Source of the DNA: Plumapathes pennacea
Taxonomy: Eukaryota > Cnidaria > Anthozoa > Antipatharia > Myriopathidae
DNA: 64,000 nucleotides
Reading direction: 5' to 3'
Assembly: GCA_964036295.1 (NCBI GenBank)
Contig: OZ038470.1
Span: forward strand, 10,941,078 to 11,005,077
Part shown: positions 1 to 21,840 of the stretch, one piece after another
Numbering within the stretch: the first letter of the stretch is position 1
How the letters are laid out: each line of letters starts with the position of its first letter
Translations under genes and position numbers: made by a program
Notes under the pieces: model-generated
The model's database searches: none
The model's input: the letters and a program-made list of their open reading frames with translations, nothing else
What the model was told of the DNA's origin: nothing

Positions 1-20
1 CTCTGCATTTCGTTTGTCAG

Positions 21-10055
<10,035 letters not shown>

Positions 10056-12164
10056 GGCTAGACCTGTCGTACAAATGCTCCATCATGCGCCTTTAATTTC
10101 AACATGACTTTCTAGATTTATACGATAAAGAAATCACTTTATTTAAGATTCAATGTATTTAGCACTGCCGTGCTAATTGGGGAGACTTGAAATGCAGAAA
10201 CCAAATACTGTTTCATAATTGGACGAAATTTGGTAAATTATAAGTAATCCCAACTTGTTAAAACTAACCAGTTAGCTAGTTACATCACGTAGCCATGGGG
10301 TTGACCAATTGTTAGCGAACGGTCCCGCAAAACAAGAGGCGGAAAATCCGTCTGTTTTCTCAGCCTGACAATTTTTGGGCTCGGCGAGGTCGTCAAATGT
10401 TGCAACCAATCAGAAGCGACGGCTCGCACGCTAATTTGCATGTCAAACTCATGATGGTAAAGTGTAGCTGAGCGAATTTCTTATCTGTCCGAATACACTC
10501 GCGCTTCTTCTTGGCTAGGAGCGTGATGTTTTCGGTTGAAGGGATGAAAAACAAAACTATTTATTTTTCATTGATAAGCAAGAGGAAAGTAAGGAAAGCG
10601 GAGATTGTCACCAAATTCAAAATGGTGACTCACTGGAGGTCTAAAAAACCGACGGTTCCTTAAAATAATACACGGCTCCCGTCAACTGGCCTTTTGCAAC
10701 TAGGGGTCATGTGACCCACCCTAAGATATATCAAGGTTTTATCGCCTGAAATGAAAAGCGCAGCAACGATGAGATGTGTTGCTGCTTTTATATTTTTAGG
10801 AATCCTGGATTCCAACATTCTCACTGTCGGGTTCTAGTGGCTCTTGTATTCTCGCTATATTTTTTAGGTTGGATTATTTCTCAACAGTCAGACCTTTGGT
10901 GACCGCGTGTGAGTGTAGTTCCAATTTCAAATTGCATAGCGTCTTGACATTGGTCGTATTTGTACTGGGGACGATTCATCCACCTCAGACGGACAATATA
11001 TTTATGTGTGAATTTGGCTTTTGGATGAATCTTGACGTATAATCCGTCTGAGTTTGATTCATCTTGTAGCATTTCCTTAAAGATGTGTTATCAGACGAAA
11101 GATTCGTCCAAGGCACATAATCCGTCTGTAAATTTACATTAGACGGATTATGAAGACTACGCATGACCCCATTGTGTTATGGAACATATATAGTTCTCTT
11201 ACCAGACCTCTGCATGACTCGACTACTGCGATGTGCCATGTTTAACCAGATGGGTTATCCGTCAAAATTCATCTTGGATTTACATCTGGATGCGTTATTA
11301 CTCGTTTGGGCGGATAATTGGTCTCCAGTGTAAATTAGGCTCTTATTCCTTTATGATAAGGAGTAGACTTCTAGGCATTATATTAGATAGTTTTAGCAAA
11401 TCAGTCTTACCAATGATATTTTGAACTGGCAACCATGTCACCGCTTATAACATACCATTAAACTGTTGTTTTGTTTGTTTTTGTTTTTGTTTTTGTTTTT
11501 TTGCCATTTTATTGTGAATAGTTATCCACTCTTAATGATAATAACGAGCTCTTGATGTTTAAGCGCAAAAGAACAAAGTGGTGCGAGGTAGAGAAAGAGC
11601 CTGGGATCCAGAATACCGCCAACTTTGGGAAGGGGTGGGGTGGGGTGTGGTACGTAAAGAGCTTGTTGGATCATTTCAGTTGCTCAGCGTTCCCCTTTGT
11701 TGATATTTATGAACGTCATCCTAAAAAGGACTTTTAAGCTATTTTGGAGAAAAATGTACTCTGAAGCAATTGTCCGAAAGGCGAAGGTGAAATTTGAAAT
11801 GAGGGTTCGACGGTGGTTTGTGTTGCCAGTGCCCTGAAAGCTTTCAGTATTAAAGTTGTGAGTATAATTCTGTCACAAAGATAAAATCTTTAACTCGTTC
11901 TACATGTAGTCCGCATAGTGATAAAAGTTCACTTGATAACAACGAATTTATTCTGGCGTGGCTAGTAATTTGGGATGGCGATAATGAAAATTACGTGCAT
12001 GGTGAGGGCCGTGGGTGGGGGGACGCTTGTTAAAAATCTTATTAGAATTATAACGGTTCCTAATGACATGTGCAGATCATGAACGATCCCAACTACAAAT
12101 TTCACGGCTAAATCAAACAATGGGACTGAAGACATATATTCATTCATTTATTTAACTAGAAATA
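10056..12164. other. Intergenic, no gene recognised
   Basis: No convincing exon chain. 10115-10300 is a head-truncated copy, in minus orientation, of the SINE at 25385-25685 (shared CCGTGCTAATTGGGGAGACT). 10900-11170 repeats AGACGGA/TCCGTCTG and GATTCATC words in both orientations, probably a decayed inverted-repeat element. 11460-11505 is T-rich. Confidence 0.6.
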
Positions 12165-12545
12165 CGATAATCGCATATACCCCCTCACTCTGCCATTGAT
12201 GGGACTTTTACTTTGGTAACTCCCAATAAGAGTAGCCTTTGTTTTACCGAAATGTTGACTCAATCTTTTCTTCGAACTCAAGTGCTACACGCAAAGGAAG
12301 GAGAAAAAGAATGGTGTGTGTTATACTTTTGCGTTGAAAAAAGAATCGATTGCATGACGAAGTACGTATTTCCCACGGTCGGCACGTCAAATTAATTCAT
12401 ACAGTCTGCCAAGCACGTTCTCGAAATTTAATACTCAAAGTTTGAAGTTGGTCGGCCGTCGTAGTACGGGAACTGAAAGGAACACTGATTTTCCAATTTT
12501 GAATTCATAGGCAGTACAATTAAATAGGCTTCCTGTGCGATTTGT
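12165..12545. repeat. Dispersed repeat, inverted partner at 29955-30350
   Basis: Several hundred bases match the reverse complement of 29955-30350, including GACGTGCCGACCGTGGGAAA on the partner and its complement here. No coding signal. The family is not recognised. Confidence 0.75.
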
Positions 12546-12859
12546 TTTTACTACCGCATGCACCAGACTCAGGCATGCATATTTAATAGGCTCGAATTGT
12601 TTTGTATGTGAACCCACTCAAAACAGCAAAATTTCTCCCAGAATCAAAGCAAAACTTGAACAGTTTACTTCAAATTATACACGGGCTTCAGACCCAGTAA
12701 TACTTCTAAGGGCTTGTGAACGATTCTCGCTGCAATCACCGCGTGTCAGATTACAGAAAAATAAGACATCTGACTAAATCATTCAAGACTCCAAGTTCCG
12801 ATTGCTCTGAGCAAATACGGTAGCCGAAACTGGCAACAGAAGCGTAGTAAAACAATACT

Positions 12860-13367
12860 TCAAGGGAAAATGATCAGCATACAGATTTTAATACATTCTT
12901 GAAGTGATCGAGTTACAAAATATATATTTGTCACGGTGATTGTTCGATTTCCACTGACTAACCTTTGTTGCTTGTCCTTTCTAAATAAGTATCTGAGTTT
13001 AACACAAAACGGCATCTGAAGCTCCCGATTTGCTTTCAAGCGCTGTTCCCTTTGCGGAGTTGTCTGTGTTACCCGCTTCTGTTCATGTCGCTTTTGGTCG
13101 GCATTCATGCGCTGTTGTCTTAACTTGCGGAGTCTTCTCTTCGGCCCGCTTTTTCTCCTGAAGTTTCCGATTTGCGTTCAAGTGCTGTTCTCTTTGCGGA
13201 GTTGTCTGCGTTACCCGTTTCCGTTCATGTCGCTTTCGATCGGCATTCATGCGTTGTTGTTCGCTCGTTTCACGATTTCGCCTTGCTCGTGCCTGTTCCC
13301 TTCTCATTTGAAGACGAGCTTCGCGAGACTGTTGTGTTTCAAGTTTTTCAGTTTTTAAGTTTTCCAT
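12860..13367 (-). pseudogene. STPR-like basic repeat protein remnant, frameshifted
   Basis: From ATG at 13367 the frame reads an Arg/Lys/Gln-rich, probably helical polypeptide with near-repeats MNADRKRHERKRVTQTTPQR and MNADQKRHEQKRVTQTTPQR. Units of about this kind recall STPR (score-and-three amino-acid) DNA-binding repeats found in insect proteins and next to helicase-like mobile genes (family knowledge). The frame shifts near 13115: the first frame ends in TGA just after the second unit's start, while an overlapping frame carries the second unit and runs to 12860. The two units are also similar in DNA. After NRELQ the second frame loses its repeat character, so the end may be intronic. Calling this a remnant is moderately sure; its source is unknown. 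Confidence 0.4.
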
Positions 13368-14696
13368 TTTCGTGAACGCAGCTTCGATATATTGTTGCTT
13401 CGTTCAAATCTAAATGCTTCGTTCAAATCTAATTTCTCTTATTTCGGAGTAAAACAACATTGCTGAGTAAAACAACATTGCTGAGTAAAACTACAGGCCA
13501 GGGCACACGTGATCGATCCGGCCTTTCTTATTGGTTAGCAGGGTAACCGCGCCTAAAGTCGTACGACAGACTGACTGACAAACTGACAGACAACGTTAAA
13601 TTTCGAGATGGCGACAGGCTTGGAGTCCCCAAGTAGGCGGTATAATATTACTGCATTAGTGTCGTGAGTATTTCCCTCACTTCGTTCGGGGATAACTTAC
13701 AAGTTTTATAGTAAACTGCACCTACTGGGATTGGTGAAACAAAAGGACCGCTATAGCTCCCTTCTAGTCTATCGTCAGCGGTAACAGCAATGTTTTCTCC
13801 CAACACTTCAGTTCGAATTACAAAACAGGTAAACATCTTTTACAAATTCCAGGTTTTCACAAAAAAGGAACAGGCAAGTATATGATAATCACAAACGAAG
13901 TAAACTGCTAAGGTAGTGCAAATTTGGTCTATATTTCTGGTCCAATTGCTTTGGAGAGAATTGCGACATAGACCACCCAAAATATTACAAAATTCTGGAA
14001 ATAACTTCGCCAATGAGGAACTAAGAAGTCAGCCAATCACAAGACGTAGTCTTTGTGCTTAATATTGCCATACTTCCAAACTGCAGTATTACAAAACCTT
14101 GGTATCTTTTTGCTATTAACTAATTCTAAGGCAAAACCTTAGGAATCATTATTACTTTAAACATTCTAGTTTTTCTTGGCATTACCTAACAATGTCACGT
14201 CGTACTTCGGAAGGCAAACTAGTTTTCTAAAAACGTCATGGCTTACGCAACTGATGCAGAAATCTATACAATGCAAAGAGCTTCAATAAAACTCGTTCAA
14301 ACGTAACAACCCTGTCCGTGTACTGCCCTATTCTATAAAGTAATATAAAACAGTATTCTATATGATTTGATAATAATTATTATAACCTCCCTTATTCGCT
14401 AAAACTCAGAAACGTAAACTCATTCATTGTGTGTCAAATCTATGCGACATCAAAAGCTTCTCCAGCTGGTTCAAACACTGCATCAAAATTCTGATTGAGA
14501 GTATTAGCGAGACTGCGCTAGTCTACTTAACAACGGGTAATAATGCTATAAAACGCTGAACGCTCATAAAACTGTCACAACTTGATGTATCCCATGAAAG
14601 GCTCATCTGTTTCCTTTTACGGGAATGACGCCTGCACAAAACGAAACACGAAATGAGCCACACAGAGAAAAAGGTCAAACAAAACAAAACAAAACA

Positions 14697-15650
14697 AAAA
14701 AATAGGCACCTGTGAGGTGCATGTGTCTACTGCATTTGTTCTTCTATTTTTTGTATGAAGAAATGGCATTTGCCACAGGCACCCCTCTTGCACCACAAGA
14801 TGATTTGTGACGTATTTCCGTTAGCTTGAATCAGCTGGCCCGCTGCCAAAATGTCGCGTCGCATCTGTGTTTACGGTAAAACTGTTCTATTTCTGGGAAA
14901 CTGGGAAAATTTAAGAATTGGGAAAACGCACACACTTAATGCAGGAACAGAGAGAAGGTTTGAGGGAATTTCACAGATCAAAACTCGGATCAGCACAAAG
15001 AAGCACTTGCGTTACCTCGACTCCGAGAGCGTCGCGAGGCGAAACTGAACTACTGGAGAAATATAGGTTCCCCGAGATGAAGGTGCTTGAAGATGCAGTA
15101 ACCATTGCTAGAAAATATGCCTATTCAGTTGCCATTGACGGTTTTTGTAAACATTTCACTTCACAGCCGTCACGACCAAATCAAATCAGTAACGACAAGC
15201 ACAACTAGGCTCAAGTAAAGTATATATTTCAACTCGTACGCGAATGACCAATGGCAGATTCATAGATGCTTTACATTTTACTGTACTGTCTCTGCCGACT
15301 GAAACATCGACACAAAATAATGACTGGTCGATTTACGTATCGTTGCAACGTGTTGTCATACTGTACACAGTTTGTCAGGAAAATCGGGCGATGCATAGTA
15401 CTGGCCAGAACCTTTCATCGGCATACATATTTTCAAAAACTGCGATTTGAGGCAAACTCAACAAGCGTCCGCAGCTTTCCCTCGGCAAGGAAACTCGTCG
15501 CTCTAACTCCGTATCCGTTCAGTTCGCGCCAAGTTCGTCGATTCGCAACACTGAAGTAACCATTCGTTTGATCGGTTTGACACATACTTCGAAAACTGTG
15601 GCAAGTTATCCTGGTAAGTTTAAAGCAATTCATCGTGAAATATTCCCCAT
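14697..15650. mobile_element. ~950-bp interspersed element, inverted copy at 62720-63577
   Basis: 14697-15040 and 15270-15650 match the reverse complement of 62720-63577. Shared landmarks are AGGCACCTGTGAGGTGCATG, ATGTCGCGTCGCATCTGTG and CTCTAACTCCGTATC. It is absent from the matching place in unit C, so it inserted in A, or was lost from C, after duplication. The short frames inside are not convincing genes. Confidence 0.65.
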
Positions 15651-15918
15651 TTGATGTCTTCAATAGAGTGAAGAAAAGTGTGTATACATTTAGATACAAC
15701 AACATGGCTTAAAGTGACAGTGAAAGTCAACTTCGCAGTTATGCAGCAATAATATTTCTACTAATTGCAGAAACAGTACAACACGCAACTACCACCATCG
15801 GAGGTCGGTTCACCAGTGGACCGTTTATGGCTAACTCGGGTCACACACAAAAGCAAACTGACACACTTGCTAATAAAAGAAAGTGCGAATAAAACTGGAA
15901 CTGGCATAAACAGTTAAA

Positions 15919-16048
15919 GGGGCCCTCTCAGCCAATTTAATGTTCTTGTTTACATCTAAAGTGCGTAATTTATCTTTTGGCATTTAAGGCCCTCCAAAAG
16001 GCGGATCGGTGATTTCGGGGTGCAAACGATTGTGGTTGAGAGGGCGCC
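15919..16048. mobile_element. MITE family CCCTCTC...GAGAGGG, internally deleted copy
   Basis: It starts GGGGCCCTCTCAGCC and ends GGTTGAGAGGGCGCC. It corresponds to 50489-50764, but about 145 bp of the middle is missing. It occupies the same position relative to the TPR-CHAT gene as in unit C. Confidence 0.75.
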
Positions 16049-16245
16049 GCTTTTAATTTGTGAAACCTTCAATAAAGGAAAAAGGGCATCCAGGCTAAGC
16101 ATGAAAACGTCAGCTGTACTTTAATAAAGGTTGCTGGTAATTCACGAACTTCTAATCTACGTTACTCTGTAAAAGTCTTGTCAGGTAAACACCAAATTAG
16201 ATTTATCGTTCTTTTACCTACTTATAAAAGTTGTTATAGGAAACG

Positions 16246-19200
16246 TTAGAAGCAAAGTGATGACATAGTTACCTGTTGTGACGTACAGAGAGGAGTCACA
16301 TCATCTCCAATAAGAACGAACGGCGCCCAATAGCGCGGATGTTTAAAGTCAGGGTGCACTCTCATGGCTTTCATGGCTGTACTGAGTGCCTCACTTGCCT
16401 TTTCTCTGTTACCAAGCTCCTTGTAAAACTTCTCCATAAAGTACAAAGTGGCTTTGTCACTAACTGCCCAGAGTGTCGCGAGAACAGCGCGGGCACCAGC
16501 TCCAAGGAACGCACGAGCAATTCCAATCACTCCTTCGGTCTTCACCTCTCCGCGGCCACTGTGGCAACAGCTGAGGACGACAAGCTTGGCTTTCAGACGT
16601 TTCTGTTCCAGGTGAGAGATCGTGAGCATGACGTCTTCTTTTCTGGCTTTCTCTTTATCAACATCAGGGTTTGGCGCGAGCAAAATCTCTCCCCTCTTGT
16701 CGTCTCCGTGTGCTGCGATGTGGATTAAGTTGGCACTTTCAAGTTTGTTGAGGACAGCTTGTCTGGTAGCATTTACTCCCGTAAGAGGCTGGACACCCAG
16801 CAGCTGCCCAATCATCAAGACTTCTTTTTCTGCGTTTGGTAATCTCTCCAGTTTATACTCGCCATCATCGTCTTTATAGCGGGTCACATCCGGGTCTCCC
16901 ACGATCAAGGGACTTGCTTTCACTTCCGATTCTTGTGGGTACTCTCTGATTATCTTTGCTGTTGCTAGTGATGGAACAAGCCTTACCTGCAAGGATTTTG
17001 CTGCGAAATATCCATCTTCAGCAATGAGGGCAGCAAATGGAACCAGCGAGAGTCGACCGTCAGGAACGATGACGACCTGTGACCCTTCAACCAAATGACG
17101 TACAGGCCCCAGAGTGGTCTTGTACAACTTCTTGAGTACTTCGGTTACGGCATTTGTGACAGATTCTGAATCCGAACCTGCCTTGACTTCTTTACTGTCG
17201 TTCGGATGGCCGGTTCTTTTAATGCGCTGCTCGGGAAGTGTCCCTGGACTTCTTTCTTCTGCCGTTAAAGAAGGAAAAACATCTCGAGGTTCCAGAGCAG
17301 TCATCCCTTCATCCGTTTTGAACGGCAATGCGGGGATCATCTCGTTCTTAGCTGGTTTTCTCGCTTCCGCTTGGTAAAGAAACGGCAGTGAACGATCTTC
17401 ACACTGGTCAGTGGAACGTGTGACCATCTTTGTGACACTACCAATCAACGAATTTAGATCTCGAGCAGCACTTGAAACATTATCTGTCAGGCAAGACTCC
17501 AAATCACTTTTAAATTCAACATATCCATTTGGCTTTACGACCCAAAGGCAGGTTTGAGAGTTACGTAATAAGAAAAACACGACTGTAGTGTCAATAGCCT
17601 TGACAAGTTCGAAGATTTGCGCTAGGTCTAAAGCATTGTCATCAGCACATGAAAGAAAATAACGTCTTCTCATCAGCTCAGCCAGTGCTCTGGAGCGTTC
17701 ATCTTCAGCGAAAACCAATGCCTCATTTGTTTTGCCTTGACGAAGCAGAACTTTAAGCAGCAAATTCACGTAATATTGATAGGTCTCAATAAACGATACT
17801 CTGAAATTGTCCTCATTTGGAGTCGTTGTGAAAATTATTTTAAAGCATCCAAGAGAGTTTCTAAGTTCACGTTCAGCTTCGTCGTACTGCCCAAGAGAAT
17901 AGTAACAATTGCCAAGGTTACCATAAGCACGTCCTTCCCCAGCCTTGTCTCCAATCTCTTTCGCAATTTTCAAGCGTAATTCATAGTGTTCTTTTGCCTT
18001 GTCGTACTGCCCAAGAAAATAGTAACAGTTGCTAAGGTTAAGATAAGCACGTCCTTCCCCAGCCTTGTCTCCAATCTCTTTTGCAATTTTCAAGTGCAAT
18101 TCAAGGTGTTCTTCTGCCTTTTCGTACTGCCTTAGCAAATTGTAACAGTTGCCAAGGTTACCATAAACAGCTCCTTCCCTAGCCTTGTCTCCAATCTCTT
18201 TCGCAATTTTCAAACCTAATTCATGGTGTTCTTTTGCCTTGTCGTACTGCCCGAGAGAATCGTAACAGTTGCCAAGGTTAACATAAACAGCTCCTTCCCC
18301 AGCCTTGCCTCCAATCTCTTTTGCAATTTTCAAGTGCAATTCATGGTGTTCTTTTGCCTTGTCGTACTGCCCAAGAGAATAGTAACAGTTGCCAAGGCTA
18401 CCATAAGCAGCTCCTTCCTCAGCCTTCCCTCCAATCTCTTTTGCAATTTTCAAGCGTAATTCATGGTGTTCTTTTGCCTTGTCGTACTGCCCAAGAGAAT
18501 CGTAATAGTTGCCAAGGTTACCATGAGCACGTCCTTCCCCAGCCTTGTCTCCAATCTCTTTTGCAATTTTCAAGTGCAAGTCATAATGTTCTTTTGCCTT
18601 GTCGTACTGCCCAAGAGAATCGTAACAGATGCCAAAGCTACCATAAGCACGTCCTTCCCCAGCCTTGTCTCCAATCTCTTTTGCAATTTTCAAGTCCAAT
18701 TCATGGTGTTCTTTTGCCTTGCCGTACTGCCCAAGAGAACGGTAGCAGTTACCAAGGTTACCATAAGCAGCTCTTTCCCCAGCCTTGTCTCCAATCTCTT
18801 TTGCAATTTTCAAGTCCAATTCATGGTGTTCTTTTGCCTTGTCGTACTGCCCAAGACAAGCGTAACAGTTGCCAAGGTTACCATAAGCTTTTCCTTCCCC
18901 AGCCTTGTCTCCAATCTCTTTTGCAATTTTCAAGTGCAATTCATGGTGTTCTTTTGCCTTGTCGTACTGCCCAAGACAAGCGTAACAGTTGCCAAGGTTA
19001 CCATAAGCAGCTCCTTCCCCAGCCTTGTCTCCAATCTCTTTTGCAATTTTCAAGCGTAATTCATGGTGTTCTTTTGCCTTGTCATACTGCCCAAGAGAAG
19101 CGTAACAGTTGCCAAGGTTACCATAAGCAGCTCCTTCCCCAGCCTTGTCTCCAATCTCTTTTGTAATTTTCAAGTGCAATTCATGGTGTTCTTTTGCCTT

Positions 19201-20108
19201 GTCGTACTGCCCAAGAGAATAGTAACAGTTACCAAGGCTACCATAAGCACGTCCTTCCCCAGCCTTGTCTCCAATCTCTTTCGCAATTTTCAAGAGCAAA
19301 TCATGGTGTTATTTTGCCTTGCCGTACTGCCCAAGAGAACAGTAACAGTTACCAAGGTTACCATAAACAGCTCCTTCCCCAGCCTTGTCTCCAACCTCTT
19401 TTGCAATTTTCAAGTCCAATTCATGGTATTCTATTGCCTTCTCGTACTGCCCAAGAGAATTGTAACAGTTGCCAAGGTTACCATAAACAGCTCCTTCCCC
19501 AGCCTTGTCTCCAATCTCTTTTGCAATTTTCAAGTCCAATTCATGGTGTTCTTTTGCCTTGTCGTACTGCCCAAGAGAATAGTAACAGTTACCAAGGTTA
19601 CCATAAGCAGCTCCTTCCCCAGCCTTGTCTCCAATCTCTTTTGCAATTTTCAAGTGCAATTCATGGTGTTCTTTTGCCTTGCCGTACTGCCCAAGAGAAC
19701 GGTAACAGTTACCAAGGTTACCATAAACAGCTCCTTCCCCAGCCTTGTCTCCAATCTCTTTTGCAATTTTCAAGTGCAATTCATGGTGTTCTTTTGCCTT
19801 GTCGTACTGCCCAAGAGAATAGTAACAGTTCCCAAGGTTACTATAAGCACCACCTTCCCCAGCCTTGTCTCCAATCTCTTTCGCAATTTTCAAGCGTAAT
19901 TCATGGTGTTCTTTTGCAGTGTCGTACTGCCCAAGAGAAGCATAACAGTTGCCAAGGTTACCATAAGCACGTCCTTCCCCAGCCTTGTCTCCAATCTCTT
20001 TTGCAATTTTCAAGTGCAATTCATGGTGTTCTAAATTTTTACTGCTGGAGAGAAGAGTGACAGGTTCCATGTGCACTTCTTTTGAAGTTTTGTATTCTGT
20101 CTGTGTAT
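16246..20108 (-). pseudogene. TPR-CHAT protein gene A, main exon with one in-frame stop
   Basis: From ATG 20070 (MEPVTLLSSSK) one frame of 1274 residues runs to TAA 16246, broken only by TAA at 19309-19311 (codon 254), where a GAA Glu is expected in AKEHHEL. Residues about 10-730 are 18 TPRs of exactly 40 residues (AYGNLGNCY-SLGQYDKAKEHHEL-LKIAKEIGDKAGEG type). A helical region with the EDERSRALAELM motif follows, then a Ser/Glu-rich linker. The CHAT caspase-like domain runs from about 970 to 1270, with VPDGRLSLVPFAAL, catalytic His 1121 (HIAAHGD) and Cys 1169 (VVLSCCHSGRG). TPR-CHAT proteins such as TTC28 pair a scaffold with a C-terminal CHAT fold; proteolysis is not shown here. An acceptor (GTTGTTGTAG) precedes 20108, and a GTAACT donor at 16272 suggests a further 3' exon. 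The stop may be real, allelic or an assembly error. Confidence 0.85.
17880..20035 (-). repeat. 120-bp coding tandem repeat, 18 units
   Basis: Units begin at 17881, 18001 and so on to 19921, exactly 120 bp apart and very similar in DNA (CCAGCCTTGTCTCCAATCTC in nearly every unit). Because 120 is a multiple of 3, the array can gain or lose whole 40-residue TPRs without shifting frame. Confidence 0.97.
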
Positions 20109-20164
20109 CTACAACAACAAGAACAAGAACAACAAACCGCTTTAAAAATATCTTATATGTTTTG

Positions 20165-20312
20165 ACGAGCCACATATTCTATACCACTTGCTTGACTGTC
20201 GAGCCGCCAAGCAGAACAAGTTATATAAAATGAGTGGCTCGCCGGCTCGTGAGTCAAGCAAGTGGTAAAAAATAAGTGGCTCTCCGGGTCGTCAGTGAAG
20301 CTAGCTTTATAA
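20165..20312. repeat. ~55-60-bp GAGTGGCTCGCCGGCTCGT satellite, short array
   Basis: Tandem TATAAAATGAGTGGCTCGCC and TCGTCAGTCAAGCAAGT units sit just upstream of the TPR-CHAT main exon. The same satellite lies at the same place in units B (40498-40645) and C (53995-54330, the longest). Confidence 0.85.
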
Positions 20313-20839
20313 AACAAATTAAGTTTTTCGGGTAATTAAAATAATTAGGGAAAAAAAATTTTTTTTGGAACTATCATAAACTAGCCAATACTCATGCAGA
20401 GGTGGATCGGGGATGAGATTTATCATCGGTGATACACAAGGAGAAGCAGAAACGTTTGATTCACAAATTTTTATTCACAATTAAAAACGCACAGTTTGTA
20501 GCTTATAATAACACACCCACTGACTTAATAAAATCTTTGGGAGTAGTGAAATGTTGAGAATGACCGCGTCTAAGTGTGCGCTCCTACCGAACTAGGCAAT
20601 GAGCACTTGCTAATGGCAAAAAATCTAACGGGAATTCACAAAGTTAGAAAAATCAGTAACTATAGATTAATATTTAGTGTTAGCTCTTTATAGAACGAGG
20701 GAACAGACATCCGCACTTAATAAACCCTTGGAGAAATGCTGGAAATGTCCGCGTGTCAAAAATTATATTGGAAGTTCACAAACTAATGTCCTGTGTTGCG
20801 ATGTGCCCATATCTGGTATAGAGTGTCCACGATGTTTGA

Positions 20840-21400
20840 AGTGATCAACTTGCGGGGGGGCTCTGAAAACTTTTGAGCGTAATCTTATACTTGCTGCAGG
20901 GGAATGCTCTGGCCACGGCAGAATTTTAGCGACAGATTTTTTGATCAGAACGACCATCTTCTGCGCTTGTCGAGGTATGTGGATTTTTACGGTGGTCCCG
21001 AAGTCTTTCAGGTCGTCCACGTACTGGTCAAATTCCTGGTTCTGTACTTCGCAGGCTTCGTGGAGAATATTTCTTGAACTACTGGAAGCTGAGAAGCCGG
21101 CTAGGAAAACGGAGAATGGCAGTCTTGATATCAAGCGCTGTTGGTTGTTCCCTTGTTTTGTCTTTTGCGGGCTGACAGATGCTTTTGATAAATTCCGAGA
21201 ACATGTCCTTCTGAGAGTGGAGGAAGTCAACATAGGCCATCGTTTTCTCATAAGAGGAATGCGTAATATTTTCTGACGGGTCACTGCGTGGTTCACCTTT
21301 CAGCAGATTGGAGATGAAATATTCTACGGTGCTAAGACAAACAGCCACACATGCGACCAGGTCGGTTCCTTTAGATTTCGGTGGTACTTCGCCATTTTAA
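20840..21400 (-). pseudogene. Conserved upstream coding-like block, unit A
   Basis: Minus-strand block shared by all three units. One frame (about 21399-21079) reads a protein-like segment with EYFISNLLKGEP, HSSYEKTMAYVDFLHSQ and QPTALDIKTAILRF. After a frame change near 21080 a second frame reads NILHEACEVQNQEFDQY, DDLKDFGTTVKIHIP and KKSVAKILP. Neither matches a domain I know. The matching blocks in units B and C carry different indels, so this looks like a decayed ancestral 5' exon or a separate gene. It is placed upstream of the TPR-CHAT exon in every unit. Confidence 0.4.
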
Positions 21401-21509
21401 ATGTCGCGGTTGACTTTATTTACGTCTTCAGTCATTTATGGACGTCAGATGCGTGAGGATGCAAGGAATAAGTCTTATTGATGATCTTGTGGGCGTTTGC
21501 AATGGCCTA

Positions 21510-21840
21510 GTTGAAAATGGTTCCAAAACCATTAAACGGCAATGCACCCAGATATTCGCTTGCGTCTTCTTTTTGGGTGGGAGTCGGTTTCAGGGCCGGC
21601 CGGGAGAAGAAATGACCAAGCGGTTCAGTAGACTATGGCCCTTGTCCATGCGGTAGCTAACATTCGTAAAGTTCTGGATCTGTGTTGCCATTAGAATTGA
21701 GAATGGAGTGTTGGCATCAATTTCTCTTGTGAACAAAGTGTAAGTTGCTTCTTCTCCACTCCACAGTTTACACAAAAACTGAACATCTCCGGTGGCGTTT
21801 TCTTCATCGTTCTTCAAAAGTTTGTTTAAGATATCATAAA
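21510..21840 (-). pseudogene. DUF3987-like fragment, frameshifted
   Basis: The minus-strand frame reads GDVQFLCKLWSGEEATYTLF, then FSILMATQIQNF and MDKGHSLLNRLVISSPGRP, then stops. Another frame continues naturally with ALKPTPTQKEDASEYLGALP. The MD.GH.LL.RL..P...KPT pattern resembles the end of DUF3987 (helicase/primase-like) domains, from memory. One indel near 21595 breaks it. No flanking exons were recognised, so it is likely a transposon-borne or retroposed remnant. Confidence 0.4.

Larger units (their letters stand above)
13690..21400. repeat. Segmental duplication unit A
   Basis: It shares with unit C the blocks 14080-14700 (48445-48860 plus 49480-49740), 15720-16246 (50240-50898), the TPR-CHAT gene, its upstream satellite and the conserved upstream block. 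With unit B it shares a diverged 3' flank (13690-14110 against 35940-36640) and 20450-21300. Unit A lacks the 5' TPR exon found in B and C. Confidence 0.75.

Noticed and set aside
17880-20035. Regularly spaced repeats resembling a CRISPR array
   Set aside because: The units are 120-bp contiguous coding repeats with no unique spacers, in an intron-containing animal-type region.
18321-20060. Long plus-strand frames (up to about 280 codons) across the TPR array of copy A, and similar ones in copies B and C
   Set aside because: They are the complement of the 120-bp coding repeat. A frame open in one unit stays open in all. They have no codon logic of their own and no conserved ends.
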